Shown here: in pieces, positions 29,177-34,214 of the stretch | How positions within the stretch are numbered: position 1 is the first letter of the stretch | Layout of the letters: each line of letters begins with the position of its first letter | DNA from: a virus | Reading direction: 5' to 3' (one strand) | DNA length: 34,214 bases | Virus record (IMG/VR): IMGVR_UViG_3300025450_001044 | Location: 1-34,214 of that record | Program-made: the position numbers and the translations under genes | Notes under the pieces: model-generated | What the model was told of the DNA's origin: nothing | Seen by the model: the letters and a program-made list of their open reading frames with translations, nothing else | Database searches by the model: none

Positions 29177-29440
29177 TTAATATTCAATGCCGTAACTTTC
29201 TTTACCGTACCCATAGTATTCGGCCATCTCGGCAAGCTCTGCATCTGAAGGGTATTCGATTTCAGGAGCATTGTACAATGCATCAAATCGTTCTGCTTCG
29301 GCAACTGCACTCTGCAGATCAGTGGCAGTAAGTATAACAGTTTCTGCTTCAATACTGTGTCCGCCTTCCAGTTGCACACTTAATCGCATTTCATATTTGC
29401 TGGTACGATTGTTAAATTTTACTGTGTAATCACTGTACAT
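29177..29440 (-). CDS. 87-aa acidic protein
   Basis: 87 aa with AAAGGATAATTT before the ATG. N-terminal strands (YTVKFNNRTSKYEMRLSVQLEGG), then a helix and a very acidic, Tyr-rich tail ending MAEYYGYGKESYGIEY. No family recognised; such acidic proteins in phages often mimic nucleic acid, but nothing specific supports that here. Confidence 0.55.
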   Translation of the reverse strand: MYSDYTVKFNNRTSKYEMRLSVQLEGGHSIEAETVILTATDLQSAVAEAERFDALYNAPEIEYPSDAELAEMAEYYGYGKESYGIEY

Positions 29441-29483
29441 AAATTATCCTTTTGTTGATGCGAGTTAAGAAATTGTTTTTGTA

Positions 29484-29741
29484 TTATATCTCTAAGGTTT
29501 TTCTTAAAGAGCGAATATTCTTGTATTGTACACGAATTAGTGTTAAATGTAAACCGCTTTTAAGCCGCAGCGGCAAGTCTAAACTAATCATAACCATAGG
29601 GCCTTCTGCGGCATTGCGAATGTTGTCAACACCCACAGTACCAACAAACGGCACACCTTGATAAACACCGCTTACTCTATCGCCAAAACGATATCGCGGT
29701 TTATCAATGGTTCTTTCAAAGAACTCGGTTAGGTTGCCCAT
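29484..29741 (-). CDS. 85-aa beta-rich protein
   Basis: 85 aa from the ATG at 29741, one base after the stop of the 55-aa gene; the longer frame from 29792 lies inside that gene. The sequence RYRFGDRVSGVYQGVPFVGTVGVD suggests a small SH3/KOW-like beta barrel, ending in a basic RVQYKNIRSLRKTLEI. Function unknown. Confidence 0.55.
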   Translation of the reverse strand: MGNLTEFFERTIDKPRYRFGDRVSGVYQGVPFVGTVGVDNIRNAAEGPMVMISLDLPLRLKSGLHLTLIRVQYKNIRSLRKTLEI

Positions 29742-29742
29742 T

Positions 29743-29910
29743 TTATCTATCTGCGTAGTCGGGATCTTGAGCAATGCCTGCTTCAAAATCATCTACAATA
29801 GCTGCTGCCATATCATTCAAATAAAGTATGTTATATGGCAATCCGTGTGTATCAAAATACTGTGATATCCAATCTGCTAAATCGAACATATCTGGTTTAT
29901 CTATTTCCAT
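29743..29910 (-). CDS. 55-aa acidic protein
   Basis: A 55-codon frame beginning MEIDKPDMFDLADWISQYFD and ending AQDPDYADR. AGGAG lies 7 nt before the ATG at 29910. Strongly acidic, helical. It fills the gap between two other tightly spaced small genes. Unknown function. Confidence 0.6.
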   Translation of the reverse strand: MEIDKPDMFDLADWISQYFDTHGLPYNILYLNDMAAAIVDDFEAGIAQDPDYADR

Positions 29911-29919
29911 TTTTGGCTC

Positions 29920-30027
29920 CTAAGGGATTGATGCTACTAAAAAAATTAAAAATGCCCAACCAGGATGTCCAAATAATAAAGACAGCAAGGCGAGCATAGT
30001 TCCAAAGAATATGCGATCGTCGTTCAT
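29920..30027 (-). CDS. 35-aa membrane peptide
   Basis: A 35-codon frame beginning MNDDRIFFGTMLALLSLLFG, with two hydrophobic stretches separated by HPGW. Its ATG overlaps the stop of the 54-aa gene as ATGA. Unknown function. Confidence 0.5.
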   Translation of the reverse strand: MNDDRIFFGTMLALLSLLFGHPGWAFLIFLVASIP

Positions 30028-30188
30028 TTAGATTTGATACGATTGATTACTGATAACGCATCTTCGTAACCACTGGTCTCTACCTGTAGTTCGAAATATT
30101 GTTCTTGAAGTTTTTGATATTCATTTGCCCAAGTTTCAAATGCACCTTTGGGCATTGGTACTGGTACAGTATATTTGTATTTGTCCAT
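30024..30188 (-). CDS. 54-aa helical protein
   Basis: A 54-codon frame beginning MDKYKYTVPVPMPKGAFETW and ending INRIKSK. AAAGGAAACACACA precedes the ATG at 30188, 12 bp after the oxygenase-like gene. Probably one coiled-coil helix (WANEYQKLQEQYFELQ). Unknown function. Confidence 0.6.
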   Translation of the reverse strand: MDKYKYTVPVPMPKGAFETWANEYQKLQEQYFELQVETSGYEDALSVINRIKSK

Positions 30189-30200
30189 TGTGTGTTTCCT

Positions 30201-30839
30201 TTATGCTTTGTCTAAAAAGAACAAGTGTGTTAACCGAGAATTTTCTCTGGTAGTACCAAACTGCTTGCCGATTGAATGCCACAACCAAGGTCTAAAAAAT
30301 ACAGCTCGATTATACTTGATCGGAACATTCATTACTTCTGTCCATTTGCTTTCATCTAAGCCGTCGGTTTCAAAAAAGTTTTTTAACGCACCAACCCCGC
30401 GTAATTCGGGAATATTTACCAACGCATCTTCACAGCCATATTTGTTGTGACGCCAAAATTTAGTGCCTGCATCTATTATTTTTCCACTGGGTAAAGTGTA
30501 ATGTTCAGGCAAAGACAAATAGCAAACACCGGCCCAACGTTGGTTTACATTTGGGTCAAAATGTATAAGTTGTTTGCAAGGATCTTTTTTAGCAGTAATT
30601 CTAAAATTGCCACAACCACTGTTAGGAGTGGGTTTTACTTTTTCTCCTAGAATAGATTCAAATAATTCCATTGGAGGTAGCTCAACTGTGGTAGACTGTA
30701 ACCCAGGCCAATTTTGCTCGTGTGTTATAGTTTTTTGATATTCTGCAGAGGTTAACGCATACTGTCTTACTACATCCGGATTGGGATAAAAGTTATCGAC
30801 TATAACATACGTGGGGAAGTCAGGGTTAAACTTGTTCAT
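30201..30839 (-). CDS. 2OG-Fe(II) oxygenase-like protein
   Basis: 212 aa. Iron ligands can be placed: His93 and Asp95 in LIHFDPN, and distal His188 in RPWLWHSIG, with Arg202 in NSRLTHLFFL as the 2-oxoglutarate-binding residue. WAGVCYLSLP and GTKFWRHNKYG fit the double-stranded beta-helix strands. Proteins with this layout (DUF6445-like) are common in T4-like aquatic phages; the substrate may be protein, nucleic acid or small molecule. Transcribed with the GIY-YIG gene upstream. Confidence 0.68.
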   Translation of the reverse strand: MNKFNPDFPTYVIVDNFYPNPDVVRQYALTSAEYQKTITHEQNWPGLQSTTVELPPMELFESILGEKVKPTPNSGCGNFRITAKKDPCKQLIHFDPNVNQRWAGVCYLSLPEHYTLPSGKIIDAGTKFWRHNKYGCEDALVNIPELRGVGALKNFFETDGLDESKWTEVMNVPIKYNRAVFFRPWLWHSIGKQFGTTRENSRLTHLFFLDKA

Positions 30840-30860
30840 CGATGTTTACAATAGTTTCTT

Positions 30861-31175
30861 TTAATATTGATTTAATTGTGGAGCTAATTCTGCAATTAAC
30901 TCACGCTCTCTGCTGTGTGCGGGCTTACGACCACGTACAATTTCCATAACTTCAACTTCAAACGCTTCAGCACCGTGTGCTCTAATACTCTTACACAAAT
31001 TCCAATCTTTGCCTTCTGTTAGGGCACGACGAATGTGTTTTTGTACACGAACTTTTACTGCTTTTTTTACTGCTGAACCACATACAGTAATACCGATGTA
31101 GGATTCTGCGGTGTTAGTGTTTACTAACATATACACAGCGTGTTTAGTATCTTGACGGCGTTTTCTTTTCATCAT
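30861..31175 (-). CDS. Small GIY-YIG nuclease-domain protein
   Basis: 104 aa, essentially one GIY-YIG domain: HAVYMLVNTNTAESYIGITV (GIY and YIG strands), a helix with VKVRVQKHIRRAL containing the catalytic Arg, KSIRAHGAEAFEVEVME and the Glu-containing RERELIAELAPQLNQY. No DNA-binding extension, so unlike the 6537-7115 enzyme it may be a domesticated nuclease. Two consecutive ATG codons stand at 31175 and 31172; a consensus -10 ends six bases before the first, so the mRNA is probably leaderless. It heads the long operon down to 25642. Confidence 0.8.
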   Translation of the reverse strand: MMKRKRRQDTKHAVYMLVNTNTAESYIGITVCGSAVKKAVKVRVQKHIRRALTEGKDWNLCKSIRAHGAEAFEVEVMEIVRGRKPAHSRERELIAELAPQLNQY

Positions 31176-31180
31176 AATGT

Positions 31181-31210
31181 ATTATAACACAAATGGGTTA
31201 TTTTAGTCAA
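31181..31210 (-). promoter_or_regulatory. Sigma70 promoter, leaderless GIY-YIG transcript
   Basis: Minus strand: TTGACT (31210-31205), 18 nt, TATAAT (31186-31181), then ACATT and the ATG at 31175. Confidence 0.78.
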
Positions 31211-31237
31211 TAACCCTACGAAGAAAATGGGTATCAA

Positions 31238-31266
31238 AAGTAATACTTAGGTATTACTTTTTTTAG
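31238..31266. repeat. Palindrome copy 2 (AAGTAATAC..GTATTACTT)
   Basis: AAGTAATAC (31238-31246), TTAG, GTATTACTT (31251-31259) and a plus-strand T-run. It contains the stop codon of the 83-aa gene. Near-identical to the element at 5341-5366. Confidence 0.6.
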
Positions 31267-31498
31267 GTAATCTGGTGTTAATTTTAGTACTACTTTTGAA
31301 CTCTTTTCGTACATAATACTGTACCATTTTGTAGTTAATACACGACGGCAAGTCCAAGTAGGGCTCTTCGAGTACAAATTGATAAGCACAATCTGCCCAA
31401 GTATTAGTCTTCAAAAAGTTAAAATACGCCCTACGATGTTCTTGATTTTCAGCATCAAAAACAGTATAGGGGCGGGAAAGTAAAAAAGTCTTTAACAT
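31247..31498 (-). CDS. 83-aa protein of unknown function
   Basis: 83 aa. AAGG lies before the ATG at 31498, with a sigma70-type promoter close upstream. Basic C-terminus (RKEFKSSTKINTRLPKKSNT), aromatic middle (WADCAYQFVLEEPYLDLPS). No family recognised. Its stop lies inside the palindrome at 31238-31259. Confidence 0.55.
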   Translation of the reverse strand: MLKTFLLSRPYTVFDAENQEHRRAYFNFLKTNTWADCAYQFVLEEPYLDLPSCINYKMVQYYVRKEFKSSTKINTRLPKKSNT

Positions 31499-31528
31499 AG
31501 ATACCTTAATTAGTTGAACTTATCCAGT

Positions 31529-31557
31529 ATTATAGCAGTAAACCGAAATATCGTCAA
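31529..31557 (-). promoter_or_regulatory. Sigma70-type promoter
   Basis: Minus strand: TTGACG (31557-31552), 17 nt, TATAAT (31534-31529), upstream of the 83-aa gene. Confidence 0.75.
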
Positions 31558-31565
31558 CTGTTGTT

Positions 31566-31775
31566 TTAATGCAACGTTCCCGATGTAAATTCGCTTACAC
31601 CGTAAATCTGCATAATTTTTAGCACCTGCTCGGGATATTCCATAGTATCAAAATCTTCGGGCATCAATACTGATTTAAGTTTACCATTTGGGCTAATAAC
31701 AAAAATATAATCCTCGTCGTCGATGTTGTCAACAATGTCGGCTTGGGATAAATCATATTGAGTTGTGTAAGTCAT
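31566..31775 (-). CDS. 69-aa acidic protein
   Basis: 69 aa, overlapping the end of the peptidase gene by 23 bp. Acidic (DIVDNIDDEDYIFVISPNGKL), one probable alpha/beta unit with FVISPNGKLKSVLMPEDFDT. Unknown function; the overlap suggests co-translation with the peptidase. Confidence 0.55.
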   Translation of the reverse strand: MTYTTQYDLSQADIVDNIDDEDYIFVISPNGKLKSVLMPEDFDTMEYPEQVLKIMQIYGVSEFTSGTLH

Positions 31776-32412
31776 AATATTGTCGCTCCAGTAGTTTATA
31801 ATTTTTTTTGCTGAATCGTTTTAATTTGATTAAAATTGGATGATCCTTACCAAATGTTTTCGAGTACAATTTGAACACAGTGGTGTTTTCTATTTTAACT
31901 TTTTTATTCGGTAAAAAATCTGCCATATCAGCGGCTATGTTGAAAGCGTAAGCTTCTACCTCGTCAGGGATACCAAAGTACTCCTGTTTTTCTCTAAGAG
32001 AACTTGTTCGGGTAGTACTGTTATAATATCTGCCGTCTCTAAATTCTCTTCTTCTAAACTGATGCAAATGAATGTATTCGTGTCCCATAATGGTCACAAT
32101 ATCTCTTACTAAAATGGACCAAATGGCCCGAGTCAAATCTGTTTCTGCAAGTTGATATTCTATGGCGTTTCTGGGAAAGTCTATTTCGATTTCTATACAG
32201 GGCTTACCATCTTCGTCTAATTCAGGATCATACAATCCACTGACCAAGAAGTTATTGCCGGTAACCAACAATGTGTTATTACCAACTATACGAACTTCGG
32301 AAAAAGGTAAGGCTCGATTCAATTTGCGGACTATGGTTTTATAGTCTACAATCTTTCCCTCTAGCCTGGTATAAATCTTATCCAGTCGTTCGATGATCTC
32401 GAAATAATTCAT
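31753..32412 (-). CDS. HEXXH metallopeptidase-like protein
   Basis: 219 aa. HEYIH at 111-115 (His111, Glu112, His115) then LHQ, and a downstream helix GIPDEVEAYAFNIA where Glu151 or Glu153 could be the third zinc ligand, as in gluzincin-type peptidases. The N-terminal half is beta-rich, with an acidic DPELDEDGKPCIEIEID. No signal peptide. Phage proteins with this HEY.H..Q and DE.EA.A layout occur in T4-like phages; target unknown. Confidence 0.6.
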   Translation of the reverse strand: MNYFEIIERLDKIYTRLEGKIVDYKTIVRKLNRALPFSEVRIVGNNTLLVTGNNFLVSGLYDPELDEDGKPCIEIEIDFPRNAIEYQLAETDLTRAIWSILVRDIVTIMGHEYIHLHQFRRREFRDGRYYNSTTRTSSLREKQEYFGIPDEVEAYAFNIAADMADFLPNKKVKIENTTVFKLYSKTFGKDHPILIKLKRFSKKNYKLLERQYYDLHNSI

Positions 32413-32418
32413 TAGCGA

Positions 32419-32742
32419 TCACTTAAAAAGAATAAGTGCCATCAATACGGCCTGGCCGATAAATCCTACACCTATTGTAATGATATTTAACTGATCTCGC
32501 AAAATTACTGCCCGTGCAAATAAGAGTACTAAGCCGGCCCACAAAAAGAATATAATGTCTAAACTGGGTAGTTTATCAGTTAATCCTCCCATAATGGCCA
32601 AGAATGTTGGTATCGTTGCACAATGTAACACGATTGCTGCTAGCCAGCCCAGTGTATCTGCAGTTAGTTTCTTAAAGTGATCCATAAAAAATTTACGAAT
32701 CATGGCGTACAATCTCAGAAGACTAAATTCATTGAAACTCAT
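32419..32742 (-). CDS. Small three-pass membrane protein, holin candidate
   Basis: 107 aa (an internal ATG at codon 14 is an alternative start). Three hydrophobic segments, about 32-53, 60-80 and 86-105, follow a basic N-terminus (MIRKFFMDHFKKL). It starts one base after the stop of the SleB-type hydrolase gene. Size, topology and place next to a lysis enzyme fit a class I holin, but no family is recognised, so this is inference from context. Confidence 0.45.
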   Translation of the reverse strand: MSFNEFSLLRLYAMIRKFFMDHFKKLTADTLGWLAAIVLHCATIPTFLAIMGGLTDKLPSLDIIFFLWAGLVLLFARAVILRDQLNIITIGVGFIGQAVLMALILFK

Positions 32743-32743
32743 A

Positions 32744-33319
32744 CTATTCCTTATAGAAAATGTGTTGACCTATTTGAGCAAGTTTTTCTTTATGCCAACC
32801 TGGGTTGATGTTGGCAGCGTGAAAATATAACGCTTGATTTAAGCTGGGCAATCTAAAGTTTTCCAATAAAACTTTTTTGGCCACTTCGGCACTTTCTGCG
32901 TACATCTGTGGGTAAACTGGGTGTGTTCTAAAATTGTTTTCACAGGCCCAAGAGAATTGGCAAATGACTTTTTCGTACATTATGTTCTTTTGGTAAACAA
33001 CCCCACAAACACCAGTGCCAAATCTGCCACTGTTAACGCGGTTCATAGTGACCTGTGCAACCGCAACCTTGCCTTCAAAAGGCTCACTACCGGCTTCCCA
33101 GTAGATGTTCTTGGTTAAACAGTCGAGTTGTTTAGTACGTTCTGCAGCAGTTACTACAGCAGCGTCCTGATGAGACATCGTCTCACGTAAATGATTCAAT
33201 TTGTTTTCTGTTACTGCTACTAGCACACTGGAGCAAATAAAAAATCCAATGGCTAACAAAAGTAATTTGGTTGAAAGAATCACTCGATTATAATAGATAG
33301 TTGATACAGCTGACGCCAT
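32744..33319 (-). CDS. SleB/CwlJ-type cell wall hydrolase (endolysin)
   Basis: 191 aa. A hydrophobic segment at 17-37 (LLLLAIGFFICSSVLVAV) acts as signal anchor, so the enzyme is exported by the host Sec system, like a SAR endolysin. The SleB/hydrolase_2 domain covers 65-190: LTKNIYWEAGSEPFEGKVAV with catalytic Glu75, VTMNRV, VCGVVYQ, CQFSWAC, ALYFHAANINPGW and IGQHIFYKE. It cleaves peptidoglycan glycan strands. AAAGGAAAAAT lies before the ATG. A TATAAATT box 27 nt upstream suggests late expression, as expected for lysis. Confidence 0.88.
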   Translation of the reverse strand: MASAVSTIYYNRVILSTKLLLLAIGFFICSSVLVAVTENKLNHLRETMSHQDAAVVTAAERTKQLDCLTKNIYWEAGSEPFEGKVAVAQVTMNRVNSGRFGTGVCGVVYQKNIMYEKVICQFSWACENNFRTHPVYPQMYAESAEVAKKVLLENFRLPSLNQALYFHAANINPGWHKEKLAQIGQHIFYKE

Positions 33320-33346
33320 ATTTTTCCTTTCTTTTTTTCGGAGTGT

Positions 33347-33354
33347 AATTTATA
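33347..33354 (-). promoter_or_regulatory. Late-type box TATAAATT
   Basis: TATAAATT on the minus strand, 27 nt before the SleB-type ATG. A weak TTAACT hexamer lies 17 nt upstream, so a sigma70 contribution is possible. Confidence 0.45.
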
Positions 33355-33417
33355 TACCGTGTAAAAAACAGAGTTAACTGCTAACTTTACTAGTAAACAT
33401 ACACTATTATACGGGTA

Positions 33418-33441
33418 AAATCAGTATAAATCAACTGATTT
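33418..33441 (-). terminator. Weak hairpin after the partial structural gene
   Basis: Arms AAATCAGT (33418-33425) and ACTGATTT (33434-33441), 8-nt loop, followed by TT on the minus strand, 12 bp after the stop at 33453. Confidence 0.45.
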
Positions 33442-33452
33442 GAAGTATTAAA

Positions 33453-34214
33453 TCAAATTACACCGTTTATTTTGACACCAGCGTTGCTTAAAAGCGATGT
33501 ATTTCGGGCTTGATCCAAAACTGCTTTTAACGTTTCGCCGGCAACGTTTGGCTGACTCATTCCGCGCAACATAAGGTCTGTGCCTATGTTTCCTTGGTCT
33601 GCTGCATAGTAAGGCAAGGTGCTTACAAAATTTAACAATAGGCTATTATCCCTAACTGAGCTAATAGCCAAATTAGCACGATTATAGTTTCTATGTTCGG
33701 TTGCAATGTGACTGCAAACATCAGCATAGTTACTGTTAATTTGGTTAACAATAGCCGGCAAATTTCCGCTGGTGTTGGCTGCAATTTCGGAAATTAAACT
33801 GTAGTAAGACTGTTCTGCATCCAACAGTTGTTGACTCCAATATTCTCCGACACCTTGATTTTCGTTATCAGTGTTGCTCAAACTTACCTGTGCAGCCAAT
33901 CTGCTGATTTCGCTTAGGCTATCTCTAATAACTGGACCGTAATAGGTATTGTACAAATTGTTGATACCGGCATTGACTGCGGTCATTGAATCTGTCAAAT
34001 ATCCCGAAGCAGTACCAATTACATCTAGCATTGTGACCGGAGCGTTGTTAACTCCCAATGGCAAATAACTACGTAGGCTTTCTAATATAGAAGGATTGAG
34101 TAAACTGGTATTGGTAGTCAATGCTTCAATGTTTCCGGTTATTTCAACTTCAAGAGTTCTTAATAGTGCTGCCACATCAGATCCAACTTGATAGGTAAAA
34201 TTTGGTGCTTTTGA
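33453..34214 (-). CDS. 3' part of a possible virion protein (cut by window edge)
   Basis: The frame is open to the last base of the window, with no stop upstream, so at least 253 residues of a longer protein are present; the GTG at 34175 is only an internal codon candidate. Ser-, Asn-, Leu- and Ala-rich, mostly helical in the visible part (ILESLRSYLPLG, LSEISRLAAQVSLS, ILSSV-like segments), no Cys except one, no signal peptide. The composition suits a phage structural or tail-associated protein; it lies directly upstream of the lysis genes. Family not recognised. Confidence 0.5.
   Translation of the reverse strand, partial: SKAPNFTYQVGSDVAALLRTLEVEITGNIEALTTNTSLLNPSILESLRSYLPLGVNNAPVTMLDVIGTASGYLTDSMTAVNAGINNLYNTYYGPVIRDSLSEISRLAAQVSLSNTDNENQGVGEYWSQQLLDAEQSYYSLISEIAANTSGNLPAIVNQINSNYADVCSHIATEHRNYNRANLAISSVRDNSLLLNFVSTLPYYAADQGNIGTDLMLRGMSQPNVAGETLKAVLDQARNTSLLSNAGVKINGVI

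Noticed and set aside
30861-31175. Homing endonuclease role for the second GIY-YIG protein
   Set aside because: It lacks any DNA-binding extension or NUMOD repeats and heads a long operon from a strong promoter, so a domesticated function is more likely.
1-34214. tRNA, rRNA or integrase/attachment-site signatures
   Set aside because: No cloverleaf with acceptor/T-arm sequence, no rRNA-like stretch and no recombinase gene was seen on either strand.

Overview
This AT-rich window looks like an accessory/late region of a large T4-like (myovirus-type) phage genome. The evidence is indirect. Genes are tightly packed, often with 4-bp ATGA overlaps. Many start sites have T4-late-type TATAAATA boxes upstream, beside consensus sigma70 promoters. 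There are GIY-YIG endonucleases, a SleB-type lysis enzyme next to a small membrane protein, virion-like Gly/Thr-rich and LamG proteins, and many tiny unknown genes. No capsid, terminase or polymerase gene lies in the window, so the phage assignment is an inference. Signal peptides, a beta-barrel protein ending in Phe and short Cys motifs (DPC..NP..P.C.G) suggest a Gram-negative host, perhaps an aquatic proteobacterium; this is a weak inference.

Layout. 1-3.2 kb (minus): nucleotidyltransferase-kinase fusion, mannose-6-phosphate-isomerase-like cupin, ClpP, SprT-like protein. 3.2-5.3 kb (minus): five small exported or membrane proteins. 5.3-9 kb: phasin-like protein, membrane-anchored Lys/Ala-rich protein, small virion-like protein, GIY-YIG/NUMOD3 endonuclease, UV damage endonuclease, Rossmann-fold protein. 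9-12.4 kb: UDP-sugar dehydrogenase (minus), then a plus-strand trio of glycosyltransferase, small protein and fatty-acid desaturase. 12.4-17.7 kb (minus): LamG protein, coiled-coil membrane protein, 821-aa secreted protein, Asn-rich repeat protein. 17.7-21.3 kb (minus): late-promoter operon of two tiny proteins, a PlcP-type metallophosphoesterase, a RimK-like ATP-grasp ligase, an Agt-type GT4 glycosyltransferase and two small Cys-containing secreted paralogues. 21.4-23.4 kb: virion-like protein, beta-barrel protein and a small exported protein, each with its own promoter. 23.4-25.6 kb: ClpS, a 3'-5' exonuclease, a gamma-glutamylcyclotransferase-like protein, a small protein, and Hsp20. 25.6-31.2 kb: long operon with GIY-YIG protein, 2OG oxygenase-like protein, five tiny genes, a zinc-ribbon membrane protein, GT2, methyltransferase. 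31.2-34.2 kb: small genes, HEXXH peptidase, holin candidate, SleB hydrolase, and the 3' part of a larger protein cut by the window edge.

The most interesting system is the PlcP/RimK-like/Agt operon. In phosphate-starved bacteria PlcP removes phospholipid head groups to give diacylglycerol and Agt glycosylates it, replacing phospholipid by glycolipid and freeing phosphate. Here the pair sits under a late-type promoter, and a desaturase and a UDP-sugar dehydrogenase that could support the same chemistry lie elsewhere in the window. A second theme is takeover of host proteolysis: ClpP, ClpS and Hsp20 all have sigma70-type promoters. At least seven small genes below the usual ORF length cut-off were found by reading and are annotated. 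No tRNA, rRNA, CRISPR array or insertion sequence was seen, and no gene-free stretch exceeds about 210 bases.
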